Shown one piece after another: positions 1 to 13,200 of a stretch of DNA of 64,000 bases. This DNA is from Chlorophyllum brunneum (Eukaryota > Basidiomycota > Agaricomycetes > Agaricales > Agaricaceae). Position numbers and translations under genes: made by a program. Below the pieces are notes generated by a model that saw nothing but the letters and a program-made list of their open reading frames with translations, was not told the DNA's origin and ran no database searches. The first letter of the stretch is position 1, and every line of letters starts with the position of its first letter. Location of the stretch: NCBI GenBank assembly GCA_963576785.1, contig OY756144.1:1736001-1800000 (forward strand), written 5' to 3'.

Positions 1-2026
1 ACTCCCGGTTTCTTGGTTGTCTTTATAGTACGTGAGAGCGCCTAAACTGCCTGTGGTACCATTATAGTCGGCGTTTTGGTATACATCCGGTGTAAGCTGG
101 TTGCTCGTAGATTTGACAATGGGTGACACAGCAGAAGAATTCCAGCGTTTGCGTGGAGGTGGCTGGAGGGACATTGAACCGATTGAAAGTGCTTTTGCTC
201 CTCTGCTTGCTGTTAAATGTGATGAGATGAGAGGAGGATCATTTGTAACAAACTGGAGGGGTTGCCGATCAGGAACAATTTTCCTGTCAATACCAATATC
301 TGGGGTGACAGATGATAAGAATGGAGAGTTGGTGCGAACCACGGTAGCTCCGCTCGACTGTGATTGGAGGTCGGGAGTAGCTGAGCGCAGCATGCTCATG
401 AGACTATTACCCATGCTGCTGAATGTGTCTTTGTCTTCGTTTTGATCATGCTGCTGCTGGTGCGGTTTGGTCGTATCAACAGATGTCGCCCGAGAACCTG
501 AACGAGGTCGTGACGCGGAAAATAGACCCTTCAAAGTTGAGACGGCGATGGGACCCTTTGGTGAAGAAGCTTGCGAACGAACGGAATGTTCAGAAATAGA
601 TGAAGCATAAATTTTTTCTGCCTGGGTGATGGCTGATGGTGGTGTGCTGTAGCGGGTGTTGGAGTTGGTGGAAGAGGTAATAAAACCTTGTGCACGCATG
701 GAGAGCATAACATCGATGTCTCCGCGAGGTTCGTTGACACCAAAGCTCGTAGCCGCGGCGGGGAATAGGCCGGCGCGAATAGCACTAGGTAAAGAAGCAT
801 GAGCGGAGGCCATAACGAAACAGATAAATTACGCACCGTTGATTAAGGATGCTGTTCTTAATGCCAGAAATCCATTGTTGGGAGTCTGCAGGGTCCTGGA
901 TGTGTAAGAACCACATAGTCCTACCAGACTCCTCAACATTGAGTTCCTTTTTGAAAGCCCCAGCTTCGGTGCCTCCGACTTTGATGACATGTTGGCGGCC
1001 ACCCACTCCATCGTCGGAAACGAAGACAACACTATCCTCGTTGATTGCCAATCTCTCGAGCTCTTTTTCGTCCGGCCCTGAACCTTTGAACAAATGGAGA
1101 TATGAAACGGCTGGCGCCCTTGTTCGTGTCACGATCGCGGCAGGGGAAGTTAGCATAATGTACCGAGCCTTCCAATTCCTCGAGTTTGAGAGAGCAAATA
1201 TCCGAAGCGAAGACGACGGATAGTATTTCGGCAGTGTACCGGTGTGTTGCTGCCATTGGGCGAGGGCAGAAACGGCGGAGGGGTAGGGAGGTATTGGAGT
1301 CAGGTTCGCAGAGTTGGTACGGCTGTGGCCTCCCACGAGGGAACCAGGACGATACCGTCCAACGGGCATTGGGGGTGGTGGACTCGAACCGACAACAGAG
1401 GTACTTGAGCCTTCAAGTCCAGTGTGTATATGCGATGCATGTGTCGAGCTGCGAGCATTGTGAGCATAGGTTCGGGACTCGGCAAGACTGTGAACACTGT
1501 TCAGCTGCGTCTGGCCCAACTCTTCTGTGTCTTCTTCTTCGTCGTCGGTCGTATCATGACGAGACTGCACGTCTGGGTCAACCAAGAGTGGATCCAAACC
1601 CATGGCCTGTGCAGCCTCTGCTCGCAAACGGCTACGCTCCTCTTCTTCCTCATCCCTCTTGCGAGCCGTGATTTCAATCACGTCGTCGAGAATGACGGGT
1701 GGAAGGGGCTGGCGTGTGGATGGTCTTTGTCGACGAAATTTGAAGCCGAGGGCCTCGGAGGCAGTGACGAGCATGCTTGCGCGTTGTCCCTTCTTTGACG
1801 TGTTAGAGGAAGAGGAGGAGGAGGTAAATGGGGGTGGGGGTGCAGAGGGCTCGCGATCGGCGGGGGGGAGAGGCGGAGAGAGCGGACGGTGGGCACCATG
1901 GCCCGAGTGTTCGGAGCTGCGGCGCGCAGGAGTCTTGCCCTTGTCTGCGGGGACAGCGTGGGCGGACGGCCTCCTTGTGTACCACGGCGAGGAGTGGGGG
2001 CGGAAGGAGAGGAGGCCGGGGGCCAT
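1..2026 (-). CDS. PH-domain protein, 3' end outside window
   Basis: This is a fungal protein with one pleckstrin-homology domain near its middle, probably a membrane- or cortex-associated adaptor; no enzyme motif is visible. The N-terminal ~270 residues are low-complexity (Ser/Pro/Glu-rich, with a basic-acidic stretch). The PH fold then runs from about the codons read at 1230 to 840, with SNSRNWKARYIML as the first strands and a Trp-Phe-Leu-His-Ile/Gln-Gln-Trp end. A GTGCGT donor near 839 and a CTAG acceptor at 785-788 join this to a second exon (784 to 1). That exon stays open to the window edge, is Ser/Thr/Gln-rich and carries no domain I know. I chose the ATG at 2026; the frame is open upstream to 2131 but has no earlier ATG. 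The next gene's stop lies 119 bp upstream. The PH call is clear; the function is unknown. Confidence 0.75.
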
Positions 2027-2145
2027 TGGGGAGGTGGGAAGAGGAGGGTGTGCCGATGGGATCAGGCCGGCGCTAACTATAGGCGACTGCCCTCCTGGCC
2101 GGAGGTAGATAAGTGCATTACTCCGGATCACAAACTATCTAAACG

Positions 2146-3166
2146 TCATCCGTCCTGGCCTCCCCGCGACCCGCGCCCATACGGCACATATTTGCCCTCG
2201 CGCGTCAGGTTCAAATAGTCGCCCTCCAGCCGGCTCTCCGACACCCGGCGTGGCAAGAGCCCCAGCATTTGCTTGAGCTGCTCGTTCTCCGCCTGCAGCC
2301 GTGCCAACTCAATTTCCCGCCCCATCGAATGCTCCGCGGCCAGTGTCGCGTTCCACGGCTCCTCCTCCTCCTCCTCCTCCGTCCGTGTCTCCGGCGGCTC
2401 TTCGTCGTCTTCCCCACACTCCGCCCGGAGCAGCTTCCGTAGTATGTGGGACAGCCGGGCCAGTGACGCCGAGATAGCAGTGCTTGCCACGAGCTCTTCC
2501 GTCGCGTTCTCCTCTTCCCGTGATAGCAGCTCCGTCTCGTACTCCCGTATCAATGACAACTCCCGCTCCTGTACGTCTCGCTGATTTCCAAAGTAAGCAC
2601 GTGTCCGCCACAAAAACCAGACCACCTACCGCCCGATTGCGAAATGCACCTGAAGATTGTCAGCGAACCGAAAGCACGCCGCGGTTATGACGTACTCATC
2701 ACCGTCTCCAACGTTTGTTCGTATTCCTTGATCAGTGAACTCAGCTGCTTGTTATCATGCTGCAAGCCCTGGTTCTCAGCAGCAATAGCTGCATTCATCC
2801 GTTCCAGTTCCGATTCGTACTCCTCTAAGCACCATCATCAGCATGGATCTCGACTGCGCGATGCGAATCTCAAACCTTGCGCCTTGTCCATATTAAATCT
2901 AATAAGCCCTCAGCGTAAGCCACACACGGTGTCACCTAATCCCACACACCTCCGTAATACAAATCCCGACTGTGAATGGATTGCTTGCGTCTGCCAACAC
3001 ACCTCAGCCACCCATCTCCCAGGCAAGCGAATACTCATACCTTGACATTATTGGCCTGCGCGTACAATGCCACAGACGATTTCCTGTTCTCGTTCAACGA
3101 CTCCCCCAATTCCACAATCAACGCGAACAGCTTTGATAAATCATACTCCCCGCTCTCCAGAATCAT
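2146..3166 (-). CDS. SIKE/FGFR1OP2-family coiled-coil protein (STRIPAK SCI1-like)
   Basis: This is a small coiled-coil protein. The N-terminal exon (from 3166) reads as a helix containing [20 protein letters not shown] middle exon (about 2830-2700) contains [19 protein letters not shown]. The last exon (about 2600-2146) holds a long helix with [17 protein letters not shown], interrupted by an acidic run from (TCC)n at 2362-2382. This layout fits the SIKE/FGFR1OP2 family, whose fungal members (SCI1 in Sordaria) are known STRIPAK subunits acting in hyphal fusion and development. The family call is inference from heptad-rich sequence and overall order. The ATG at 3166 is the first in frame; a 5' non-coding exon is possible, because an acceptor-like CAG lies just upstream. 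At least two introns are present. Confidence 0.6.
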
Positions 3167-3303
3167 ATTTCGTGTCGCAACAGCGGGCCCAATGACCACT
3201 GTCCTCTACAAGTGTCTGTTATCAATGGTGTGCGGAGGCCAGAGATGATGGACAAGAGCAGAAACGGAATGTAGCAACAAAGGCAACTCCAGGGCCGCGC
3301 CGA

Positions 3304-5296
3304 TCAACACGCCTCTCCCCTTGGACTGCATCCGATCACCTCCATCCACACGTCCCCAATCCCTTCCTCCTCGCATCCAACCTCCATCCCATTGTCCTTC
3401 AGGACGTAGTACTCCCTTGATGGCGTTTGAATTACAGCTAATGCAGGGTGCAGCGGTCCTTTCGACGCCGCCGTGAACTCCACACTCTCCACATGATGCT
3501 GACTGCAAAATTTCATTACCACTGGCCACCAACACGAACGGAACACATACGCAGGGACGAATAAATTGACCCTCTTTTCCCTCGCTTTCTGATAAACTCC
3601 CTTTTGTCCTGACAGCCCATTGAACTCTTGCTCCATCTCCTTCCAAGTCATGTACTCCCCACCCAAACTATCATAAATGAGCCTTCATCACCTCAAGAGG
3701 AACCAAGCAAATCTACCTGTTCTCCATCGTACACGCAATGATATATCTCCGTGCCACCACCCTCTTAAGCTTACCGAATTCTCCCTCTTCTTGTGTTCTC
3801 TTCAACCAAATCTTGCTTATCCCCTGATCGTACTCTTCATGATTAACCCACCGAATATGGTCCATAATATCCATTTTCTTCGTTGCGCCGTACTCGGAGA
3901 TGTGCCTTTGGATATACCCCGACCAGTCCCCGCGCGCTGGCAGCTGATCTTCTACAGCAACTGGACCCCCAATGACTTCACATGTCGCTTCTAGGACATA
4001 AAATTTGCTCGATGGTCGGCCCCCATCCCAAGTTTCAACTACAACACGCCATATCTCGCCCCGCACAACTTCCTGCACTTCCGTAACCCTGTATCTCTTT
4101 ACCCTAGCCAAATCCTGGTTTAAAGAAACGCAGAAATAACATCTGGTCAACAAGAATCTGCAAAAACACTTCAGATCTCCGCTCCACAAGTCGTAACAGA
4201 AGCCCCAAAAGAGAACACACCTAACAGCAATGACTGCTTGCCTCGCGTCATCCCCGCTCTTCCACACACTCTCCGCAATGATACCCACATCTCCACCGAC
4301 CAATCTTCCTAGCATTGATTCTCGTAAAATATTCTTCCTCCTCCTGCACTCATCCTCCCTCGACACTCGGTACGGCCACAAGTTCATTCGATCGATAGAA
4401 ATACCCGTCAATACCCTCTCAAGCCGTTTCCCAGGAAACCACCTCTTCAAGTGAGCCCCTGCAGACAAGTAGCCCGAATACCGAAAAAGGCGCGAAGTCA
4501 GTGCTAGGCTCCGCATGTCTTCTCGGCGGACATCACGTAAAATAATCGCAAGTTTGGATGCATATCGGCGCTGGGAAAGTGAAGGCGGGAGCGTTATGGT
4601 CCCAAATGAAAGATTCAACTCTTCGGGGAGGGGAAAGCTGAGATACTCGAGCCGTTCTCTGAGTGGCGGGAGGGATGGCGAGGCAGTACTGGGTTGCTGT
4701 GCTATGGAGACACCCGAATCCCTTGGCCTTATTACCAATGGAATGTATCTCTTGGATTTGACCGCCATTTGTCTAGGTATATGCGCTGTTGCTCGATCTT
4801 TGTTCCTTTTAGATGGCTGGATCATCATTGGTACTGTTCCCTGGACTGTTGTCTGCACCCGGGGCTTCCGCTGGCCCAGCCCATGGATTAGTTTCTGCTT
4901 CTTCGACTGCGGTTCCCCCGCCTCCTCAGTCGCTTTTCCCTTGGGGGTCTGAGACACTCGAGTATGATCAATAGAGGGCAACACAGACACAGTCGTCTGT
5001 GCTTGGAAGGGAGGTCCTTGAGCCACATCTTGACGATCGCGTGTTCCAACGGATAGCGTTGCTGTGGGTATTTGGAAGTCCTGGGGCTTGGTTTTCTCTT
5101 TTACTTGGGTGGGCGGGTTTCCTTGTGGTGGTCTATGCGCGATTGGGTCCCTCTCAGCCTGCGCTCGGTTCGTCCCATGGGCAGCCAACTTGTCGATAAG
5201 CACATTCTTTGCTAGTTTTGAGTAGCCAGTAATTCCCTTTTCTTTCCAAAGAGCCTTGAGCTGCGGCACTGTGAGTTTTCGTAGATCGGTAGACAT
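3304..5296 (-). CDS. SAP-domain protein, basidiomycete-type hypothetical
   Basis: The N-terminus (residues ~5-40, LTVPQLKALWKEKGITGYSK) is a SAP motif, a small helix-turn-helix that binds DNA or RNA. A basic, Pro/Thr/Gln-rich linker (~residues 40-190) follows, with several Lys-Arg clusters suitable for nuclear import. The C-terminal half is folded-looking, rich in Trp/Tyr/Arg, and matches nothing I recognise. One intron of about 65 nt lies near 4155-4219 (GTGTGT...TTTGCAG). A second at about 3668-3710 joins the long exon to the terminal exon ending in the stop at 3304. Its ATG is only 27 bp downstream of the stop of the methyltransferase gene on the same strand, so its promoter probably overlaps that gene or the two share a transcript. 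A nuclear nucleic-acid role is inferred from SAP alone. Confidence 0.7.
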
Positions 5297-5323
5297 CGTA
5301 AAACCAAAGGGGAAGGCAGATCG

Positions 5324-7008
5324 CTAAACATCATTCATTTGAGGTATCTTGGGTGCTATTACTATCGCAACATTCCTGCCACTCCCAGTCGCCTGGTCAA
5401 ACAGGTTAACTATCGAAGCCTGCATTTCTTTGTGCCCCCCAGCATCCAGAGTCTCGGCTATCCAGACCAAACGGTCGAGTATAATGGCACTCTCGACCAC
5501 AGGACCAACTAAACACCGCAATGTATGAAAGACTTCAAGGAAGCGTTCCGCCCCAAGATCTCGCTCTAGACCCGGCCCCTCCTCTGAGCCAACACTGCCG
5601 AAATCTACACCCATCTTCTTCCCAGCGGCGTCCGTAAATGTCTCCCAGTCCTCATATGCAGCATCTCTCAGTCGCCCAAGTCGACGCATCTCAGGTGTAG
5701 TACCAATCCCTTCCTCATTCATGTCCAAGTCCTTGGTGTTGACGGCTGGCAGACGGGACCACGGAAGTTGTCGTCCAGGTGTCAAGTTGATTTCGACGCG
5801 ATTATTGGCCGGAGTCGACTCGTCCTGCAGATCCCGCAGTCTCTTTCCAAGTAAGGCTCGCCAGGTCACTTTGCGAAGCGCAAGTTTTACCGAGGAGACA
5901 GGAGTGGGAGGGTAAAAGCTTGCCAGCCACTGTGTTGGGACCTGGGCGGCAAGGTGATAAGCTGATATCGGAAGGTTGATTGTGGGAGAGAGGTCCTTCA
6001 TATACTTGGACAGGGGGAAATCTATCGGGGCTCCGGTCAACCAACCAAATCACTTTGCGGCATGAAGCGAAAGCTTACCGCCTGGATTCATCAGATTGTA
6101 GCAACATCCAACGACCACCTCAGCAGTCAACTTCCATCGCTTCTGCTTTATAGCAGTCTCATCCAATACCCTTATCACGTCAGGGGTAAGAGAACCACAG
6201 GCATGCAAGCCGATAAGTAGAACTGGAAATTCAGCCGTTTCCTCTATCGGTGAAGGGTCCGTCTCTGTAATCCACGCGTCGATAGTCGAATAAAGCGCCT
6301 CTGGAGTGATATGTATAGTTCTATGCGTGATAGGGGGGTTTTTGGGCGAAGGCGGAGGTAGTAATCGGCTTTCCCAACGCTGCGCTCCAGCTGTCTGCAC
6401 TTCGTCTGCGTCCAAGGCGAGGATTTGGGTTTGCGGCAATTGGGCCTTGAGCGACCGTGTGAGATAGCCCTAAGCAAGGTGCCCAGTCATCATTTGAACC
6501 CGCTAGATAGCACTTCACACACTTGACCTGCCCCAACGTCCACAATTCGCAGTGCAGAAAGATCCCAATTGTTAACTTGAATCACTTGGATAATATATGC
6601 AGCCATACGAGCGACTTCATGCGCTTTCTTTGGCGACATTCCGGTCCCCTTAATTCGTGATGGAGTGCCTTCAAGTGCAATAGCACGGCGATCCAGCTGT
6701 AGCTCCCTGATTCCGTCGAGAAGATATCGCAAGGCCATCGGTATTGGGGATTCCCTGTCATGGAGGCTAAGCCGCCGCTTGCAGCAACGGCAAAGGACGT
6801 ACTGATTCCCAGTCATGTAGTAATGAACCACTTCCAACCATCTACTGGGTTCTTCGTGGCTCCAGAGAGACCAATCACCATATCTTTGATGTATACTCTT
6901 CTCTCCAGTGATAGTAAGATCGTTCGGGTGCAAACGTAACAGGACCTGTACGACAGGTGAATTTAAGAATGTGTGGAAGTGCTCGAGCCTTGCAGCGATG
7001 TTTTGCAT
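5324..7008 (-). CDS. METTL25/RRNAD1-like SAM-dependent methyltransferase
   Basis: This is a class I SAM methyltransferase of the METTL25/RRNAD1 type (Methyltransf_32). The fold is clear once introns are removed: VDVGAGQGYLTRSL is the SAM-binding motif I, split by an intron. ALDAD follows as the acidic residue after strand 2, then LIGLHACGSLTPDVIR and the family signature VVGCCYNLMNPGDFPLS, the latter joined across an intron at about 6041-6071. The N-terminal ~130 residues form the usual helical region before the SAM fold. Three exons are seen: 7008-~6525, ~6468-6072 and ~6040-5324. Substrates of fungal members are not established to my knowledge; RNA or protein methylation is likely. Start ATG 7008 gives a full-length N-terminus. 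The SAP-domain gene begins 27 bp after its stop. Confidence 0.82.
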
Positions 7009-7260
7009 TCTCAGTTAATCCGGTTTTGATCTTGAGCTTTATGTCTACGGAAATGGATGGGAAATCATTCCATCAATTGATATTGCCTGCTGGACCAGAA
7101 TACCATAATTTCTTCAAAGAAAGAGGTTCTATGCATTTCGAAATATTGGTCCAGTAACAAAGCGGCCTCCATATACGAAAAAGGTGCGACATTAATGTCC
7201 TACAGTAGATGAGGTAGATAGCGTTGATAGAATCTTTCTTGCGGAAGTCCACGGAGAATT
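7009..7260. other. Intergenic, methyltransferase promoter / PLD 3' region
   Basis: This 252-bp AT-rich stretch separates the PLD stop (7261) from the methyltransferase start (7008), both on the minus strand. It should hold the PLD terminator and the methyltransferase promoter. Small open frames on both strands here look like chance. I see no conserved motif. Confidence 0.5.
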
Positions 7261-10200
7261 TCAATCATAAATAGGAAGAGGTAAGAGCCTGGATATACTA
7301 CATCAGATCCATTGTTCAAATCGCCGCCTAAGAACTCACCTGTCTGCATTGAACAAGAAATTATTCGCAGTATCTTCACCTTCCAGAAATCGAGTGGGGT
7401 ATATAACTATATCAGTGAGTAAGTAAAGGTCTACAACCCCGATTTCCCAAAAATTACCTAGGTGACCGTTAAGCTCTGAGAGTAACCTTTCCATTTCGTC
7501 CCTCTCCCACTTCTCAAAGGGTTCACTTCCTTTCGCCGATTTGCGGGGGTATCCACTGGTGCCGTTGGGTAAATGGGAATGGTGATGTTCGCTCCCGTTT
7601 TCTTGACTGGTTTCAGAGACATCGTTCACATCGGTGGGCGCGACAGTTTCGGTGTTGAACGAAGGCTCGTCCCTTGTCTCTGAGGGAATCCGAGCAGTGG
7701 CTTCGCCTGTTTCGGAACTCTGAAGCATAACTGAATTGGCAAGGGTATGAGTGGCAAGAGTAACAACCAACTGGTTTCTTCAGGCGGTCATGATATGCCA
7801 CAAACTCCTTGTATTGCTTCCAGGTAGTCACTGTATTGTCCGGGATGGCATGGAAGACCTTGCGGTATATCTCCGTCTTAACGGCGGGTCATCAATGTGT
7901 CAGGTGTGAATCAGAAGGAAGGAGATAACAAACATTATAGGCGGCACTAGTGACCCAGACATTCTTCCAAAAAGTATCCGAGATTGGGTCTTCGAACCCA
8001 TTAGGATCGAGTTGCGGTCTCCGGATCGATACATTCCACTTATTCCGAAATTTGCTCGTGGGTTGCTTTCGGATTGTGTTCCGCACTGAAATCTCTTCCT
8101 GCTCTTCATGATATTCATTGGCTGTGGTGCTCGTGAGAGGGGCTTGTTCCTGTATCTCCGGCGCTTCGGTACAGCTTGCATGATGGACAGCGTCGGAGGT
8201 GTTCTGGTTCACAAGCATGGTTTCGGGTCGATGGTGTTCTGTAGTGACACTGGCCTGTGAAGGCGGTCGGCTCTCTGCGGTCGCATTTTCTTCAAAGATT
8301 GGCACTTCCGAACTCGCAAAACCTCTTCCTCCCCTTGTAGATTCTTTGTGTTTCGCTTCCGGTGTTGTACCTCCAAAATTGTGATCGCAGGTACTATGAC
8401 TTTGACCGGCCTTGTAGAGTTCCTTCGCAGATGTCGCTGCAACATCCTCCAGGGCATCGACGCCAGCTATCAGGACACCACGGTGAGTCAGAGGCTCAGC
8501 GATTACGGAAGAATTGGAAACCTTGTTTGACGTTTTCTGCGCCTGGTGCAGCGAAGGCTATGTGTTTATGTTCTTGAACTTGACTGATACACTCGTCTTG
8601 TTCACGTTGTTGTTCCTGTTCGGGATCCCATGGTGTTTGTTTGTACTCTGGTTGGACGGATTCATGGGTCATAAGGTCTTCCTCATCAAGGGCATCAACG
8701 TCTATTCCGAGGTGCTCCCTCATTAACCGTACTCGTAGGGTATGCGCGAAGCAACCGACTTTGAATGGCTGACCTGCCATTGTGCTGGAATTGGTGGTGG
8801 ATCGAGTTCAGCGGGAGTAAAATTATATGTATATGGCGACAAATACATACCCGTCAATCATGTCTGTATCTCGGATGACAGCTGCTATCTCTGAGTCTCT
8901 ATCGCCTCGTTGAGATCGTTCATTGATATTGGCGCTACCTATGATCACTAAGCGGTCATCAATGATGCAGACTTTACCGTGTATATACACCTGATTCATT
9001 CGATGAGTTCATTCAAATCTCCAATGTATCAACTTCCAAGGCCACGAACCTGCTCAGTTGTCAACACATCTCCGCGCATTCTTGCCCAGTTTCTGAGAGA
9101 GAAAACGGTGATATAGTCGTCGGGCTGTTGATTCGCCGTCAAATTGGTTTGAGCCAGAAGCGACTTTCGTGGACATACGTCGATGCCCTCCTCTCTTAAT
9201 CGCGAAAAGATCGAGTTCGGTCCGCGAGCGATGGTCCGATTTTGACATTCCAGAATAATACGGATCTGTCAAACGCCTAAGTTCAGAGTCCATGGACATC
9301 AAAGGCGACATACTGCGCTAGCATCACTATGGTCGACGGGGAAAGTGAAGCCTGGTAGAAGGGGGATCACGATGCAACATTTCCATGGTGTTCCATCTTT
9401 ATGTGCCTTAATAATACGATGGACGATTGCATCTCCAATGTTGTTCTCAATCTTAACGTCGTTGACTACAGTTCTGAATAAAATAACATGAATCATTTGT
9501 GAAGAATGGGTGTTTCAAAGCCACGAACGAAGTTATAAAAAACTGGTTTTCGATGTAGACAAAGTGTTCCGACATCTGAATTGCTGAGTAATTTCGTTTC
9601 AAACTCGTATTCTCCTGATTAACGATCATTGAATACGGACCTTTGAGATAAGCATTCTGGATGGAATGTTCAACTTTTGTGGGCGTGCCCATAGACCAAG
9701 GCCCTGCGGACCGACATATCTGCATCTCACATGTCCCCGTGAGGCCCATCTGAGTCAGTTCCCCAGGTTTAAACTCAGGCGGTGGCAATAAGAAAGGCAT
9801 CACTCGTGTGTGATTCTGATATGAACAGTATCAGCTACTATAAACCGACCATGGCGCCAGGGCTTTACATATACAGACCTTGATTCTCAGAAGATGGTTC
9901 CATCTATGGGATTTTGATTAGGCAGGGGCACATTGAGTATGAAGTGTTGCATGTACCTCTGAACAAAGTGACGTGCAAGATCTCGAGCCGGTTGACCGAC
10001 CACTTGCATGGCAACATCATGCCTACTGCCAATCAGTTCCGGAGCAGCTGGAAGCACGAACTGACAAACCACGGCATTCTGGGCGACTTGGCACGATCAT
10101 ACATGTCTTCCTCGGGCTTGTGGAGGTTATAGAAGTCCGCAAGACGAGGATTACTATAGTCCTTGCCTAAATGATTATATATCATGTATCAGAGATCGGC

Positions 10201-13200
10201 GCAGCTGCAGAGGTGAAAAACAAAAATACCCGGCCAAATTTCTGGTCGGTCAGTCCCGTCGACGTCATCCACCAACACGTGCTGGGGCGTATCCCACCTA
10301 GTGTTGTCAGTCTTTGCGTGCAGCAGGAATCGGCAAAACTGTTACCGTCCGAAACATAAGTCAACCCCACCCATAAATGCGATTGCTTGATCAATGACAC
10401 AAATTTTTTCATGCTAATCACAGAGCAAGTGATCAGGGGTATTCAAGAATTCACGGTAAGAGGGACATACATGGGCCCAGTAAAAGGTCCCGGTCTGAAA
10501 GTGTGAGGGTGACCTTTGAACCATGATATTGGGGTGTAAACCTTGCAGCCGCTGCTTCGCGTAACTAGATGGAATATGAGATACGCCACGAATGGAGTGA
10601 GATAGCGCTAACCTGCTGTCGGTTGGTGTTGTCCGATTAGAAACTTCCTGGCTATTTCAAAGGTGAGGTACTTGGCGATAATGAATGATGCGAGGTCCGC
10701 ACTATAGTATAACATATATCTTGACGCCTTCTTTGGCCTTCCTCTCGAGCAAGTTATCCAGACGGTATCTCTCTTTATTCGGTCTTCGCAAGAGGAGTTC
10801 TAGACATTCTATCATTAACAAAGAGACTACAATAACAAAAATATTTACCTGGAGATAGCCACCAATCGTGGATATAAATGATTTCACGAGCCAGAAGGAT
10901 AGCACGAGACAGGTTCCAGAAATAGTCGCGCTGGCTCAACATCGTCAGCTTCTTTGTATGGGAGCGAAAGTAAAACCTACGCCGTCAACAAGCCATTGTG
11001 CTGCAACGTTGAGCCGGATTGGGGCGAAACTGCCAAACCTATTGGGACGAGTATATGGGCTGGAAGATGTACTTTTTTCGAGGGCAGTAATCCATTGAAG
11101 CATCTGGCGCTAATAAAATAAAAAAAGTATGAGCCAGCGAACGAGGGGGTAAAACGCAACTCACCTCCGTTCGGGCAAACAGCTTTAATCTCATCTGAGA
11201 GTTTATGATATAGAATGTGTGTTTCGACACATCTTCAGGGCTCTTCTTCCTCGAAACCTGGCCATCGGCGTTGGTGTTCCCTGGGTTTTCCGATACCGAC
11301 ATGGGATCGATATTGGTAGATGGATCAAGCATTGGGATAGCCCGATGAGGTAGAGAGGTAGAACTCGAGGAATCGGAATCATCAACGTGCTCTTCCACCT
11401 GACTTTTACGGGCCCCAGAACGTGCGTTAGAGCTCCCTTGGTGACCAGGGTCCGATTTCAAATGGAACACTCGAGAAATCCGTGACTTTAGTGATCCTAG
11501 AAGAGAACGGCTATCACTATCACATCGACCGTCATTTGGCTGCGGCCGTAAATGCTGTTGCTGAAGGGCAGGGATCTCAGGATCCTGAGGTTGTTCCGGA
11601 GAAGAAATGTGATGTTCGATCATAGTGGGTTCGTTGTGGAGAATGTTGTTAAGACCCTGCCGGTAGTATCTTTTTGGTCGCTCGATCCTGAAGTCAGGAT
11701 CAAACAGAAAGACGTCCCACACAGTAAGCTATGTACCATGAGTCGGTGCTATGATGTTCAAAACATAGAACTAACCTCGCCAGGCTCATCGACAACGACC
11801 AGATAACTCTCCCTGATAGCGGACCACCGCAGCTCCCTTCTTACCCTCCAGCCAAGCCCTTTCCTACCAAATCCACCCCCTCCGTTATTGATCGCCTGTA
11901 TTTGCAGATATCCTCCTTTATATTGCACTCCCCCGGATTGCGCAAGCGAAATCGAGAGGGCGCTGACTTCTAGAAACCCGGAAAGTCTGTTGGACGAGGG
12001 ATGAAACATCTATTCAAGGATTCGGGAACAGAATCAAAGTCTAAGATGTTGATCAACTTACCACGGCCTGAATCAGTTTAATTAGATAGGTTTCTAGAGC
12101 CTCTCGCTGCAGTCTAGCAAAAGAAGCCTGGTCAATGTTAGCATCCTCCTTCTTCAGGAACTTCAGATAAGGAATGCCTACACAAAAATCAGTACTTCGT
12201 CAAATAAACGGGAGTCAAGCCCACTGGTTAACGGGAATTCAGGAAGTTCATCCCCGAGGCGATTATAAACGTTCGACACTGTGTAGTGGGTATGTAACGA
12301 AAAAAAGTCACGAAGTTGGCGGTACACAACCCATCTTGCGGCACCATTAGCATATTCACATTCGATTCGGAAGGCAGTCCTCTTTTCTTCGGTGGGGTGG
12401 TAACTATCACTGATGCGAATCCTTAGCCTGTGAAGCAGAATGGGGACTCTCCTGTGCCCCTTCTCGTCCCGCTCTAGCCAGAGCCGAAGCATGAGGGTTG
12501 AAAGACCACCCGTGATGAGCTCGTCCGTAATGTTTACTTTCGGGGAGGTAACTGCTGAAGCTGGGTCAACCAGGGCGCTGTTGCCATGATCATGTACAAG
12601 GTTCGGCAGCAGCGACCGCAACTTTGCCCACTTAGCTTTGGCACCTCTACCATCAGAACTTGTGTGGGGCAACGAGAGGACGCGGTGCAAACGTTTGCGG
12701 GGCCGTGATGAAGTATCATCAGCCGTAAGACGCCTGGCCGGAGGGTTGACCATTTCATTCGGCAGGCGACATCGCTCTTCGTCCGTCTCGACATTCAGCC
12801 GCTGGTCCTCCGTTCTACCTCCCTCTCGAGTAGTGTCCGACGCTAGAGATCTCCACGGCAGAGCGGTGCGTGGATGCTCATCCTTCGGTGATTCGTGGAA
12901 CCACCTAATAGGATTGGCCGTCCATCCATCATCAGCGCTGCGAGTGTCCCTTCGCTTGCCTTTCCTGTCGGTTGAGGCGTGTTCGCGCGAAGGAAAGGAC
13001 TCAAGGACACCGCGAAAGTCCGTGCTGGTAGGAGAAAGCGAGTGATCGTAGGAGAAACTTGGGTGAAGATCGCTAGACTCGACTTGGTAGCCGCTATTAT
13101 GCCCAGACGGCGAATTTGAGAATGAGTACGCAAAAGACAAGGAGCGTGGAGGTCCTGTCCTCGTGGCAGGAGTGTCTGGTGGCGATTTGAGATAGGAATG

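Noticed and set aside
1378..1395. tRNA-like B-box (GGACTCGAACC, minus)
   Set aside because: It lies inside a coding exon and has no A-box or cloverleaf around it.
1602..2108. Long ORFs opposite the PH-domain gene
   Set aside because: They are antisense shadows of a GC-rich, low-complexity coding exon.
2362..2382. (TCC)n tract as a transposon or regulatory repeat
   Set aside because: It encodes an acidic run inside the coiled-coil gene in frame; simple coding microsatellite.
6490..6540. Premature stop after VDVGAGQ in the methyltransferase
   Set aside because: Using the GTGTGT donor after the Gln codon joins it to GYLTRSL, the normal SAM motif.
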